From contig JABLUY010000040.1 in NCBI GenBank assembly GCA_013306675.1, positions 116,376-180,375 of the forward strand: 64,000 nucleotides of DNA, written 5' to 3'. Positions 1 through 8,606 of the stretch are shown in pieces; within the stretch, counting starts at the first letter, position 1, and each line of letters begins with the position of its first letter. Under the pieces are notes generated by a model. That model was not told the DNA's origin. It was given only the letters and a program-made list of their open reading frames with translations, and made no database searches. A program made the translations under genes and the position numbers. Source of the stretch: Thraustochytrium sp. TN22 (taxonomy: Eukaryota; Sar; Bigyra; Thraustochytrida; Thraustochytriidae).

Positions 1-389
1 CAACGCATGCAGTGGTAGCAGTGCGCCGTGCGGTACGCACCTCCAAGCTTGGCCGTCCAGACGCGCACGTCTTTCATATGTCCGGTAGCCCTTGAGCTGC
101 TGGGTTGTGTTCTCTGATCATTTTGGGTGTAAAATGTACCGACCCAGCCGTGCAACCGCCCAAGATTGAGGTTGCAAAAGAAAGAGAAAAAACGCGCACA
201 CGCACACGCACACGCACACGCACACGCACACGCACACGCTGCAGAGGAGAGAAGAACGACGGCGCGAAGGCGGCGGCGGCGGCGGCGGCCTTGATACGCG
301 CGCGCGCGCAAGCTCGCTTCGCATCACTTCGCAGCGACACATCGCGCAGGGCATCGCAAGCGCTGGGGCCAAGGCTCGCGCGCTGTGCG
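1..389. other. upstream region with no supported gene
   Basis: No coding signal. The open frame that runs through it into the gene starting at 390 consists of a translated hexanucleotide repeat and an alanine run, so I treat it as 5' untranslated or promoter DNA. Confidence 0.5.
193..239. repeat. (ACGCAC)n microsatellite
   Basis: About seven copies of a six-base unit read ACGCAC, 150 bases before the chosen start of the first gene. It gives a Thr-Arg run when translated, which argues against the longer start. Confidence 0.9.
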
Positions 390-1436
390 ATGGAGGCCCC
401 GGGCAAGGAGAGTCTTCTGGCGCAGGGCGGTGCGCAGGCGTTCCCGAGGTACTCGACGTCGCAGCTGGCCATGAGGGAAGGCAGGCCGAGCGTCGCACAG
501 GATCCGCGCGGCATGACGGTGGGCCCTCGACAGAGGCTGCTGCAAAAGCACTTTTTGGAGGACGCCGTGCGCGAGGAGGAGGAGAAGCGCCGCGACGCGC
601 ACGCGCGCGTCACGGAGGTGCAGACGCCCTTTGAAACCTCGGCGCAGCGCGCCTTTGGGTGCGGGGGCACCATCTCATACACGCGGGCCGACGACGAGGC
701 CAAGGACGCCGCCGAGGCGGCCATGGACATGGACGCGCCCATCTCCTTCTATACGCAGCGCCTCGTGGAGGGTAGCTTCTTCGTGACGCCGACGACGAGC
801 TCAAACCCGTTCGCGCGCAACACGGGCTTCTCGAACGAGGTGGCCGCGGCCGACAAGTTCCACCTGAACTGCGAGGACGGCAACGACTTTGCTGCCAAGC
901 GCGAGCAGTCAAGCTGCCTGCGCCCGCACAACGGCGCGCACGTGACACAGCGGCAGTTGCTCAAGGACGTGCAGGCCTTTATCCACGATGCGCTCGTGTC
1001 GCCCAACCACGTGCATGAGATCGTGGCGGCGCAGGTGTCCGGCCACCACGTCACGGACCGCCAGGTGATGCGCATCCTCAACGACCTCCGCGTTCCGCTC
1101 AGTGACCGCGAGAAGCTGGCGCTGGCCAAGTTTTGCGTCGGCCTCACGCCGGAAGACCTAGTGCACGACCTGCTCGCGCTGCCGGCGGGCGCCGCGCTCG
1201 CGTCACCCAAGAGTCCAGGTGCCGGCGCGGCCGGCCTTGCCACGGACGCTCTGTACTACGAGGCCCTCATTGTGCGCGCGCACCGGCCCGCGCAGGAGCG
1301 TGTGCAGTTTGGCATCCCCAAGCGTCTCCTCGCGCAGCCGCTCTCCTTCCCCCATGACGTGCCCGTGGTCAAGGCGGTTCTGCGCAAGCAGGGCATTGTC
1401 GTCGGTCGCGTGCTCTCGCTGCGTGCGCTCGAGTAG
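390..1436 (+). CDS. uncharacterised protein, possible axonemal (microtubule-inner) protein
   Basis: A 348-residue protein if translation begins at the ATG at 390; an in-frame ATG at 105 would add repeat-derived sequence and is less likely. The central part contains a segment with NPFARNTGFSN, preceded by a glycine/phenylalanine stretch and followed by a charged helix. Short 'NPF-R-N--FSN' motifs occur in ciliary microtubule-inner proteins such as the SPAG8 group, so an axonemal role is a guess from motif resemblance only. The C-terminal half has predicted helices and a conserved-looking FGIPKRLL segment. No enzyme motif, signal peptide or membrane span is visible. Third positions are strongly G/C, supporting real coding. 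A kinesin-2 gene elsewhere in the window indicates that the organism has cilia. Confidence 0.6.
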   Translation: MEAPGKESLLAQGGAQAFPRYSTSQLAMREGRPSVAQDPRGMTVGPRQRLLQKHFLEDAVREEEEKRRDAHARVTEVQTPFETSAQRAFGCGGTISYTRADDEAKDAAEAAMDMDAPISFYTQRLVEGSFFVTPTTSSNPFARNTGFSNEVAAADKFHLNCEDGNDFAAKREQSSCLRPHNGAHVTQRQLLKDVQAFIHDALVSPNHVHEIVAAQVSGHHVTDRQVMRILNDLRVPLSDREKLALAKFCVGLTPEDLVHDLLALPAGAALASPKSPGAGAAGLATDALYYEALIVRAHRPAQERVQFGIPKRLLAQPLSFPHDVPVVKAVLRKQGIVVGRVLSLRALE

Positions 1437-1721
1437 AATCAAGCCAAGTGTCTGTGTGTCTGTGTCTGTGTGTCCACCAAAAGCGAGCTCTGCTCGTACT
1501 GTAAGCAGCAAAAGACCCGTTCGGGAGACAGGCTTGCCACCTTCTGCTGCGAAATGGCTGCGACATATTCTGCGGAGGGAAATAGATCATGAGCGGTTGA
1601 ACCGATAGACTACAAAGGGAAAGGGTTGGGAGTCCCCACCTTCATCTCGAGCTAGCTACTAGCTCGAGCTACTAGCTAGAGCTAGAGCACGCTCGAGCTA
1701 GCTCGAGGTCTAGCTTACTTA
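1437..1721. other. convergent intergenic gap with CTAG-rich block
   Basis: Short gap between the stop codons of two convergent genes. It contains the CTAG/CTCGAG palindrome cluster listed separately and a TGTGTCTG microsatellite around 1449-1472. No gene is seen. Confidence 0.6.
1649..1716. repeat. CTAG/CTCGAG palindromic cluster
   Basis: Nearly 70 bases made of overlapping GAGCTAGCT, ACTAGCTAG and CTCGAG words, largely self-complementary. Similar but shorter CTAGCTAG blocks recur in other gaps of this window. Confidence 0.75.
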
Positions 1722-2417
1722 CTAAGGTGAGGCTTTGTACACGTTCTGCTGTGGTGGCGTGGTCGAGACGAACCAGCCCCACTCGGGCGACGAGGGCTCA
1801 TCGCCTCCAGCGTTGGTCTTGCGGTCCAGTGCGAGCTCGGGGCGCTTGGCCGCCGGCGCCGGCGCGCGGTCGTCGGCGCCGAGCGCCGCGGACGCCGACT
1901 CGAACTCGTCCGAGACGTCGCGCACCAGCACGCCAGGGCGCCCCTTGGGCACCGCCTTGGGGCGCCGGCCGGGCGCTTCCTCCTCCCCAGGCCGCTGCTC
2001 GGTGCGGAGTGCGTCCGCCTTGGCCTCCTTTTCCTCTCGCTCCTCTTCATCCTCCGACTCGCCGTCTCGCGCCTCCTCGGCCTCGCCGTCCACGTCCTCC
2101 GCGAGGAGCATGTCAGCCTCCTTGCGGCGCCCGTCGGCCTTGTCCTCAGCCGCCTCCTCGTTGGCGTCGCCCATGAAATGCGCGAGCTTGCCGCCGCGCT
2201 CGTCCATCCACGAGATGCTCCTGGAGTGCTCCTTGCGCGCGCCGCCGACGCCCGCCGCCGCGGCCTCGCCGCCCGCGTCCTCGCGCACGCCGGCCGCCTC
2301 GCCGCCGGCGAAGGTCGCCACCGAGTACGCCGCCGCCGCCGCCGCCGCGCCGGCCGACACCAGCGGGTGCTCGCGCAGCCACTTGAGCGTCACCAGGTCG
2401 CCCACCGCCTGGAACAT
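1722..2417 (-). CDS. uncharacterised Glu/Ala-rich protein with C-terminal WGWFVSTTPP motif
   Basis: A 231-residue protein starting at the ATG at 2417; the frame stays open upstream to 2990 but that part is low-complexity Arg/Pro/Ser and is discounted. Visible features are an N-terminal amphipathic segment (VTLKWLREHPLV), a short motif around SISWMDERGGKLAHF, a long acidic Glu/Asp/Ala-rich stretch that should be disordered or coiled, and a C-terminal WGWFVSTTPP. From memory, similar 'SWxDExGG...L' and 'WGWYVSxTPP' motif pairs occur in uncharacterised protist proteins, but I cannot name a family. The paired motifs and the G/C-biased third positions support a real gene. The function is unknown. 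Confidence 0.55.
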   Translation of the reverse strand: MFQAVGDLVTLKWLREHPLVSAGAAAAAAAYSVATFAGGEAAGVREDAGGEAAAAGVGGARKEHSRSISWMDERGGKLAHFMGDANEEAAEDKADGRRKEADMLLAEDVDGEAEEARDGESEDEEEREEKEAKADALRTEQRPGEEEAPGRRPKAVPKGRPGVLVRDVSDEFESASAALGADDRAPAPAAKRPELALDRKTNAGGDEPSSPEWGWFVSTTPPQQNVYKASP

Positions 2418-3389
2418 CGCGCCGCGCGCCGCGCGCCGCGCGCCGCCGCCCGCGCGCGCGCGCGCGCGCGCGCCGCCGCCGCGACGATGGACCGCCCGCC
2501 GCCGGCGCCTCGTCGCGCCGCGGCGCCGCCGGCCGCGCCCCGGGACCGGGCGGCGGCCGCGCGGGCACGCGAGCCGCGCGGGTCGGGTCTGCCGCGCGCG
2601 CGCCGGGCGGCGCGGGCGCGAGCGCGCGAGCGGAGCGCGCAACCGGCCTGCCGGCGGAGGCGGCGCGGGGCGGCAGCCTGGGCTCAGCCGGCGCGAGGCG
2701 CGCGACCGAAGAGAACGAACGCCGGAAGAACGGCGCGCCGCCGAGACGTGCAGGGAGGGGCGCGGCGAGGCCCGGGGAAGCAGGGGCCGCCGCCGGCAAG
2801 GGGGGCGGAGGGGGAGTCCGCGGGAGAGCGGAGTTTCTCCGCGGGATGGGCAGCGATTACAGCGATTGCAATGCGAGATGCGAGGGAAGGAGGGGGAGAT
2901 GGAGGAGGAGGAGGAGGAGGAGGAGGAGAGGATTGATGTGAGCAGAAAAGGCGATGAAGCTTCTCGCCTCATCGCCGTCCCAAGGGTCATCGCCTTCCCT
3001 GCTCACAGTCAAAGGGCGAAGTGGAGGTGAAGGGGAAGCGCAAGGCGAGAGCTGATGGAGGTTGATGCGCGGCGATGCGGAGGAGGAGGGGCAGTTGGCG
3101 GGTGTGCTTGAGCCTCGCGCGCGGAGAAGGTCGAGAGTGAGCGGAAAGTAAAGCTGGTGGAGCGTGAGAGAGCATGCGGACGTGGAGTGGAGGTGGAACG
3201 CATTTTGGAGCGCCTACGCATGAACGGAGAAGTGGACGCTGATGAAGCGCCCAGGGACTTCAGGTTGAACGGAGAGTCGGTCGGTAGTGGTGGCAAGGCG
3301 GTAGTGGTGGCAAGGAACGAAGATTGGCAAGGAACGAAGATCAATTTGCGCAATGTAGCGTAGAGGATGTGTTCGTGGGGTCCCGGCAG
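2418..3389. other. gap with no supported gene
   Basis: Very GC-rich up to about 2830, then more balanced. It contains a (GGA)n run at 2899-2933 and short direct repeats at 3283-3346 (GGTAGTGGTGGCAAG and TTGGCAAGGAACGAAG, two copies each). Open frames here are low-complexity shadows. Confidence 0.5.
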
Positions 3390-3920
3390 TCAAGGCAGCG
3401 TGCCCTTAATGAGCAGGTAAACGGCACGGATGATGGCAAACACACCGATGTTGAAGCCGGCGTTGGCCGTGCGGTTGACGAGGGTGCCGGCGGCCGTGAA
3501 GCCGCGCGTCGAGTACAGGGCGCAGAGGAAGGAGGCGATGGAGTTGCCGTAGGCGGTCAGGATCATGGCCGTGCTGAGGCCGCGCACCTCGTTGATCTTG
3601 AGTTTCTTGAGCACGGGCATGACGCTCGCCACGAGCAGCATGCACATACCGTTGAGCAGGCCCTCCAAGTGTGCCATCTTCCAGGCGCGCTCAGTGCCTG
3701 GGGTCGCCATGGCCCAGCTCATGAGCGCCGTGCCCTTGAGGGAGTTCTGCTCCGACAGGTCCCAATCCTTGGCATACTCGCGCAGAATGATTCCCGTGTA
3801 CGGCACGCCTGCCAGCAGCCCGATGGCGAAGTTCACGGCGCCGTGCAGAATCGTGCGGCGCTGCGCTTCCTCCACGCCAGCCGCGCGCTCATCGCCGGTC
3901 GGCTCGGCGTCCGCCGCCAT
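3390..3920 (-). CDS. small four-helix membrane protein resembling styrene-oxide isomerase (StyC-like)
   Basis: A 176-residue protein; the ATG at 3920 is preferred because the 58 residues the frame would add upstream are Arg/Gly/Pro-rich. Four hydrophobic segments are visible at about 25-45, 88-105, 114-135 and 150-172, the size and topology of bacterial styrene-oxide isomerase, about 170 residues. The segment AWKMAHLEGLLNG (His84, Asn90) matches the family's His-x5-Asn pair, known to sit at the heme b of StyC, and TAYGN (Tyr124) resembles the region of its active-site tyrosine. In StyC the heme iron acts as a Lewis acid for epoxide-to-aldehyde rearrangement. Which epoxide a protist enzyme would use is unknown, and a non-catalytic heme or membrane role is possible. 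The family call rests on remembered motifs. Confidence 0.62.
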   Translation of the reverse strand: MAADAEPTGDERAAGVEEAQRRTILHGAVNFAIGLLAGVPYTGIILREYAKDWDLSEQNSLKGTALMSWAMATPGTERAWKMAHLEGLLNGMCMLLVASVMPVLKKLKINEVRGLSTAMILTAYGNSIASFLCALYSTRGFTAAGTLVNRTANAGFNIGVFAIIRAVYLLIKGTLP

Positions 3921-4353
3921 GGTCTGCTCACGGCACGCTCGCTCGCTCACTCGCAGCGGCTCCGTTAGAGCTCTACCGCGCCGCGCGCCGCGCCGCCTCG
4001 GTCCACCGGCGGTGGCGGGCTCGGTCTCGATCTCGCGTCCCCGCGCGCTCGTCCCCCAGCCTGACCAGCTTCGAGACCCGCCTGTCAAGGCCAAAGTTCT
4101 TGGCTACTTGGGCCTGACGCGGACAACGAGCGGTGTTGCCGGCCCGCGCGACGCCCGCGCTCCGCACAAGAGGCAGGCCCTTCGCGCTCGGCGCCCTTCG
4201 CGCTCGGTCAGGGTCGCCGTCGCGCTCGAGCACGCCGTCGCCGCCGCCGTTGCGGCCCACGCCGCGCGCGCGAGCATCTCGTAGTCTGCCGCCAGGTTCC
4301 GGTTCTGTGGGATGGTACCCTTGGTAGTACCACGCACCGTACGCCAGACTGCT

Positions 4354-4705
4354 GGCGGCGTCCGAGTCCAAGTGAAAAAACAATCGTCTCGACGTTCATG
4401 CAAATCAAAATTGGACAGCAGGAGCGTTGGTGGCGACCGGGCGCACTACGAGCACGGTCAGTTGTTGTCGTTGTCGTCGTTGTCGTGGCGACCAGGCGCA
4501 CTTCGAGCACGGACAGTTGTTGCTGATAGCGGCGGCGTCCGAGTCCAAGTGAAAAAACAATCGTCGCGACGTTCATGCAAATCAAAATTGGCAGCAGGAG
4601 CATTGGTGGCGACCGGGCGAACTACGAGCACGGTCAGTTGTTGTCGTTGTCGTCGTTGTCGTGGCGACCAGGCGCACTACGAGCACGGCCAGTTGTTGTC
4701 GTTGT
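4354..4705. repeat. tandem duplication, period 177 bp
   Basis: The block beginning GGCGTCCGAGTCCAAGTGAA at 4357 recurs at 4534 with few differences. Each copy contains two smaller modules with CGAGCACGG[TAC]CAGTTGTTG; the same word spans the stop codon of the RecD2-like gene at 4874-4891. Confidence 0.85.
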
Positions 4706-4817
4706 CGTTGTTGTTGTCGTCGTCGTCGTCGTCTTCGTCTTGTCGTCTTCGTCTTGGTCTTGGTCTTGGTCTTAGTCTTGTCATCTTGTCATCTTCGTCT
4801 TCGTCTTCGTCGTCGTT

Positions 4818-4858
<41 letters not shown>

Positions 4859-4860
4859 AT
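4693..4860. repeat. GTC/GTT/CTT triplet and hexamer microsatellites
   Basis: Runs of GTCGTT, GTCGTC, CTTGGT and CTTCGT occupy almost the whole interval immediately downstream of the RecD2-like gene, whose own last codons are a poly-Asp run from the same triplet. Confidence 0.9.
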
Positions 4861-4882
4861 CGTGACGACCAGGCGAGCACGG

Positions 4883-7800
4883 TCAGTTGTTCTTGTCGTC
4901 GTCGTCGTCGTCCCGGGCCGCAAAACGATACATGGGGTTGTTGAGGATGCGGTGGAGGTCGTGGGCGGCCTTGGTGTCTCGCGTCGCCTCGTCCAGGAGC
5001 GGCGCGAGTAGGGAGAAGCGCTCATGCGTATTGGAGTGCACGGCGCTGCGGATGACGTCCGGCTCGCCGAAGAGCAGCAGGTGCTGGGACGCGCGCGTCA
5101 TGGCGGTGTAGAGCAAGTTGCGGTTGAGCACGAAGCCGTGGTGACGAAAGATGGGCACCACGACGAGGGGGAACTGCGAGCCCTGCGCCTTGTGCACCGT
5201 GGTGGCGTACGCTAGGTCGAGCTCTGCCCGCGCCATGTCAATGGAGTACGGGTGCACGGAGACCTCGTTGGCGTCGCCATCCCCACCGCGCAGGTCAAGC
5301 GCGTCCTCCATGAAGCTCGCCAGGAGCCGCGTGGTGTTGTTGATCTCCGTCTTGGGCGGCTTGATGGGCTGAAGCTTGAAGTCCTCGATGCGGCCCATGT
5401 TGCCGTTGAAGACATGCTTCTTGTAGCAGTTCTTGTTTTGGATGACCTTGTCGCCCGGCCACATGCCGAGCTTGTCGGCCAGGTCGCGCGCCAGGTTGAA
5501 CTCGTCCTTGGGCCGGTTCTCGATGGAGCGCAGGTAGTTCTCGAGCGGGTTCAGATTGAGCTGCAGCGTTTTATTCAGGTCCTTCACGGCGCCGACGTTG
5601 CCCTTGCGGCGCGGGGTGATGACCTGCATGTCCTCCGTCGGGTCCAGGCCGTGCGCGCGCGCAAAGCGCGGCGCCACGTCCAGCACCATGCGCTCGACAT
5701 CCTCCGTTGTCGGTGCGCAGCGCACAAAGTAGGACTTGCCCGAGCCGTCCTCGGGCGCGGCGAGGCTCGCCGCCGCGTCTTGCGCGTGGTGCGCCGCGTA
5801 GGCGGCTGCGCTGGCCAGTAGTGCCTCAGGGTCCGTCACAGTGTCCAGCGAGGTCGGCGGCTCGCCGTACCGGACCAGCGTCGCGTCGCGCAGAACCTCA
5901 TTGTCCGCGCCCTTTTGGCGAAAGACTTGCGTCAGGCCGCCCGACGGCACGCAGCTGCAGCGCTCCAGGTCGTGCAGGAGATTGCCCTCGCGCACGGACT
6001 GAAGCTGCGCTGGATCCCCCACGAAAATGATCGAGCTTCCATCGGCGACTGCTTCCAACAGGCTGCTTGCTACGCGCAGGTCCAGCATCGACGCCTCGTC
6101 CACAATGATGGTGTTGTACTCGAGAGGCATATTCTTGTTCCGGGAGAACCGGAAGGTCCCATCCAGGAGCTTTGGCTCCAGGAGCCGATGCACGGTGGCC
6201 GCCGGCAGGCCCGTCGACAGGTTCAGGCGCTGCGCGGCACGGCCCGTGGGTGCCGCCACCGCCACGTTGCGACCCTCCGCGATGAGGCGTCGGGCGAGCT
6301 CGCGCATGATGTATGTCTTGCCCGTACCGGCAAAGCCTGTCAGCACGGCGACCTTGGCAGTCATGAGTCTCCCGAGGATCTCCTCCTGCTCGGGAGAAAG
6401 CCCGTGTGCCGGCGGCCCAATACTGTGGATCGGCAGGGAGGTGCGTTCCTCCGGGCGAGCGAGCGGCGCATCGATGATGTCCAAAAGCCGCACGATGACC
6501 TTGGCCTCATTGTAATACAACGCCGCGTCATACACGAAGGTCTCCTCATTCCACGTGCGCGTTGCGAGACGGTACCTATCCTTATACTCCTCGAGTAAAG
6601 CCTCCAGCTCGCCGGGCTCCTCGCCGAGGAGGTGCCGCGCGCCGCGTGCCGCGATGCTCAGCGGGAGACACGAGTGACCCGACGCCTTGGTCCCGTCGCG
6701 CACGGCCTGAGTCACCGCGGCGACAATTCTCGAGTGCCGCAGACGTTCCTCCCCAGGTGCGCATGCGTCGACGCTCCGAAAGCCCACGATCCGTTCCGCA
6801 ACGAGCGAGTACGGGTCGGTCTTGAGGCGGTCCATGAGGTCGTATTCCGTGTAGAGGTCCCGCTTCTTCTTGACGCGCCTGTGAAAGGTGCGAAAGTCTG
6901 TGAAGAGGATGTCACGCTCTACGAGAAAGTCCACGAGCGCGGAGCTCTTCGTGACCTGCCACTCTGCCCGAAGCACATTCGCGAGCTTCGGGCTCAGGCC
7001 CTTGACGGCCTCCGCCAGCCTCTCGGCCGCGGACACGTCACCTTCAAGGATGCTCTGCAGGTCCGTCCCCACCCCGTCCACGATCCGCTTGGCAAGCCCC
7101 GGGCCAAAGCGCTCGAATCGACCAGCCTCCAGGAGCTCTTTCGCCTTGTTCGTCCACCTCTCCGGCGTCACCGGCGTCAGGCTGGTGAGGAGCCGCCGCT
7201 TGGACATTTCGCCTGCCGAGGCCATCTCGTCTCGCTCCGCCGCGAGGATGACTTTGGAAAATGTGCTGGGCGCCCAGGTCGGGTCGTCCTCGGCCCACCA
7301 CTCGGGCAGCTGACCCTCTTGGAGGTCGTCGCCCGCAAAGATAGCCGAAGGCTGCGCGGCGACCGCCGAAGTCATCGCCGGCGCCGCGTTCGAGGTGACG
7401 GTGTCCGCAGCGCCACCACTTGCCGCCTCGGACGCTCCCTGCAGAGTCCCCTTGAACTGTCGCCCAAACTTGGGGTGGTCCACCCAGGTGCCCACAATGC
7501 CGATGGCTTCGCCGGCGTCGGGAATGCGCGTTCCGGCAGAAAACTGTGCCACGAAGTTCACCTTGGTCGCACGCGGCTCCGCGATGTCCAAGGATCCGAT
7601 GATCACAGTGTCTGCGCGGAAGAAGATGCGTCCGATGCTCCCGTCGAGCAACACACTTGATGGGGGCGCCAAGGTCGCCACGGGCTCAGCGCTGGGCTGC
7701 GACTCGGGTGGAGAGGCGACGGCAGCGGGATCTTCTGGCTTCGCCTTGTCGCGCTTGGCCGTCGGCTCGGCCGTCCCGGTCGACGCGTCGACCTCAGGCT

Positions 7801-8272
7801 TGGCTTCCGGCTTGGCCTTGGCCTTGGCCGTGGCCTTGGCCGTGGCCTTGCCGCGTTTCCTCGCATCGACCTCAGGTTCGATGTTTGGCTCGGCCTTGGC
7901 CTTGCCGCGCTTCGCCGCGTCGCCCTCAGGCCTGGCCTCCGTCTCGGCCTTGGCCTTGGCCTTGCCGCGCTTCGTCGCTGCCTTGGTTTGACGCGGGGCT
8001 GCTGCCACCACCTCGGGCTCTTGCGTGGGCAGCTTCTTCTCAGTGGTCAAGGTCGGGGACGTGGTCGCGGCCTTCTTCTTCCTCTTGGTCTTCGTGACGA
8101 CCTTTTGCCTGGCGACGCCCTCGCCCAGGCGCTGGAGGCGCTCCGCCTCGAGCGAGTGGGCGCGCGCGGCCAACTGTGAGCGCATGGCCTTGAAGCAGAA
8201 TGGCCTCGCCTGCGAGCGCATCGCCGCCACGCTCGGTCGCACGCCGGCCGCGGCAGCGGCTGCGAGCAGCAT
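4883..8272 (-). CDS. RecD2-like superfamily 1B DNA helicase, probably organelle-targeted
   Basis: A 1,129-residue protein. All SF1B helicase motifs are present in order: Walker A GFAGTGKT near residue 644, DEASMLD (motif II), FVGDPAQLQSV (motif III), ITPRRKGNVG, GDKVIQNKNCYKKHVFNGNMG, ATTVHKAQGSQF (motif V) and LYTAMTRASQHLLLFGE (motif VI). Before them lies an OB-like segment (VGTWVDHPKFGRQFKG) and a helix-hairpin-helix-like region typical of bacterial RecD2, a 5'-3' helicase of about 750 residues. The N-terminus is Ala/Arg/Ser-rich without acidic residues, like a mitochondrial or plastid presequence, followed by a Lys/Ala/Pro/Glu-repeat linker. In-frame ATGs at 8356 and 8503 are alternatives. 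The C-terminus ends in six aspartates and KNN, drawn from the adjacent triplet array. A bacterial or organellar origin is inferred. Confidence 0.88.
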   Translation of the reverse strand: MLLAAAAAAGVRPSVAAMRSQARPFCFKAMRSQLAARAHSLEAERLQRLGEGVARQKVVTKTKRKKKAATTSPTLTTEKKLPTQEPEVVAAAPRQTKAATKRGKAKAKAETEARPEGDAAKRGKAKAEPNIEPEVDARKRGKATAKATAKAKAKPEAKPEVDASTGTAEPTAKRDKAKPEDPAAVASPPESQPSAEPVATLAPPSSVLLDGSIGRIFFRADTVIIGSLDIAEPRATKVNFVAQFSAGTRIPDAGEAIGIVGTWVDHPKFGRQFKGTLQGASEAASGGAADTVTSNAAPAMTSAVAAQPSAIFAGDDLQEGQLPEWWAEDDPTWAPSTFSKVILAAERDEMASAGEMSKRRLLTSLTPVTPERWTNKAKELLEAGRFERFGPGLAKRIVDGVGTDLQSILEGDVSAAERLAEAVKGLSPKLANVLRAEWQVTKSSALVDFLVERDILFTDFRTFHRRVKKKRDLYTEYDLMDRLKTDPYSLVAERIVGFRSVDACAPGEERLRHSRIVAAVTQAVRDGTKASGHSCLPLSIAARGARHLLGEEPGELEALLEEYKDRYRLATRTWNEETFVYDAALYYNEAKVIVRLLDIIDAPLARPEERTSLPIHSIGPPAHGLSPEQEEILGRLMTAKVAVLTGFAGTGKTYIMRELARRLIAEGRNVAVAAPTGRAAQRLNLSTGLPAATVHRLLEPKLLDGTFRFSRNKNMPLEYNTIIVDEASMLDLRVASSLLEAVADGSSIIFVGDPAQLQSVREGNLLHDLERCSCVPSGGLTQVFRQKGADNEVLRDATLVRYGEPPTSLDTVTDPEALLASAAAYAAHHAQDAAASLAAPEDGSGKSYFVRCAPTTEDVERMVLDVAPRFARAHGLDPTEDMQVITPRRKGNVGAVKDLNKTLQLNLNPLENYLRSIENRPKDEFNLARDLADKLGMWPGDKVIQNKNCYKKHVFNGNMGRIEDFKLQPIKPPKTEINNTTRLLASFMEDALDLRGGDGDANEVSVHPYSIDMARAELDLAYATTVHKAQGSQFPLVVVPIFRHHGFVLNRNLLYTAMTRASQHLLLFGEPDVIRSAVHSNTHERFSLLAPLLDEATRDTKAAHDLHRILNNPMYRFAARDDDDDDKNN

Positions 8273-8606
8273 GGTGGGTGCTGCCGCTACAGGCAGCCGC
8301 GCGAGGTGGCGCAAGGGTCGCTCGGCGATCGAATGTGATTTGCATTTCTTCGTCATCGAGGCGGAAGAGCGCTTCGTCAAACTCGTGCACGATCCCGCGT
8401 TCAACCACCACCACCTCCTCCTCGTCTTCTTGCCAATCGCCCAGAACCACGCCACGACGAGCCAAAAAGGCGCCAGGTCACACTCACCGTCAAGACCAAG
8501 CACGGTCTCTCGATCGACAACTGGTGGCCAAACATACGTCGCAAGGCGCTGTTGCTCATTCGCTTGATCTTTTCTAACTTATAACTTGAGCTTTGAGCTT
8601 CGTAGG

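Larger units (their letters stand above)
3921..4882. other. gap built of tandem duplications and GTC/GTT triplets
   Basis: No gene supported. The first part, to about 4350, is GC-rich unique DNA. The rest is the 177-bp tandem duplication and triplet arrays listed separately. Confidence 0.6.

Noticed and set aside
1735-3030. 431-residue plus-strand frame opposite the Glu/Ala-rich gene
   Set aside because: Ser/Arg/Pro shadow of the minus-strand gene and GC-rich DNA; no motifs.
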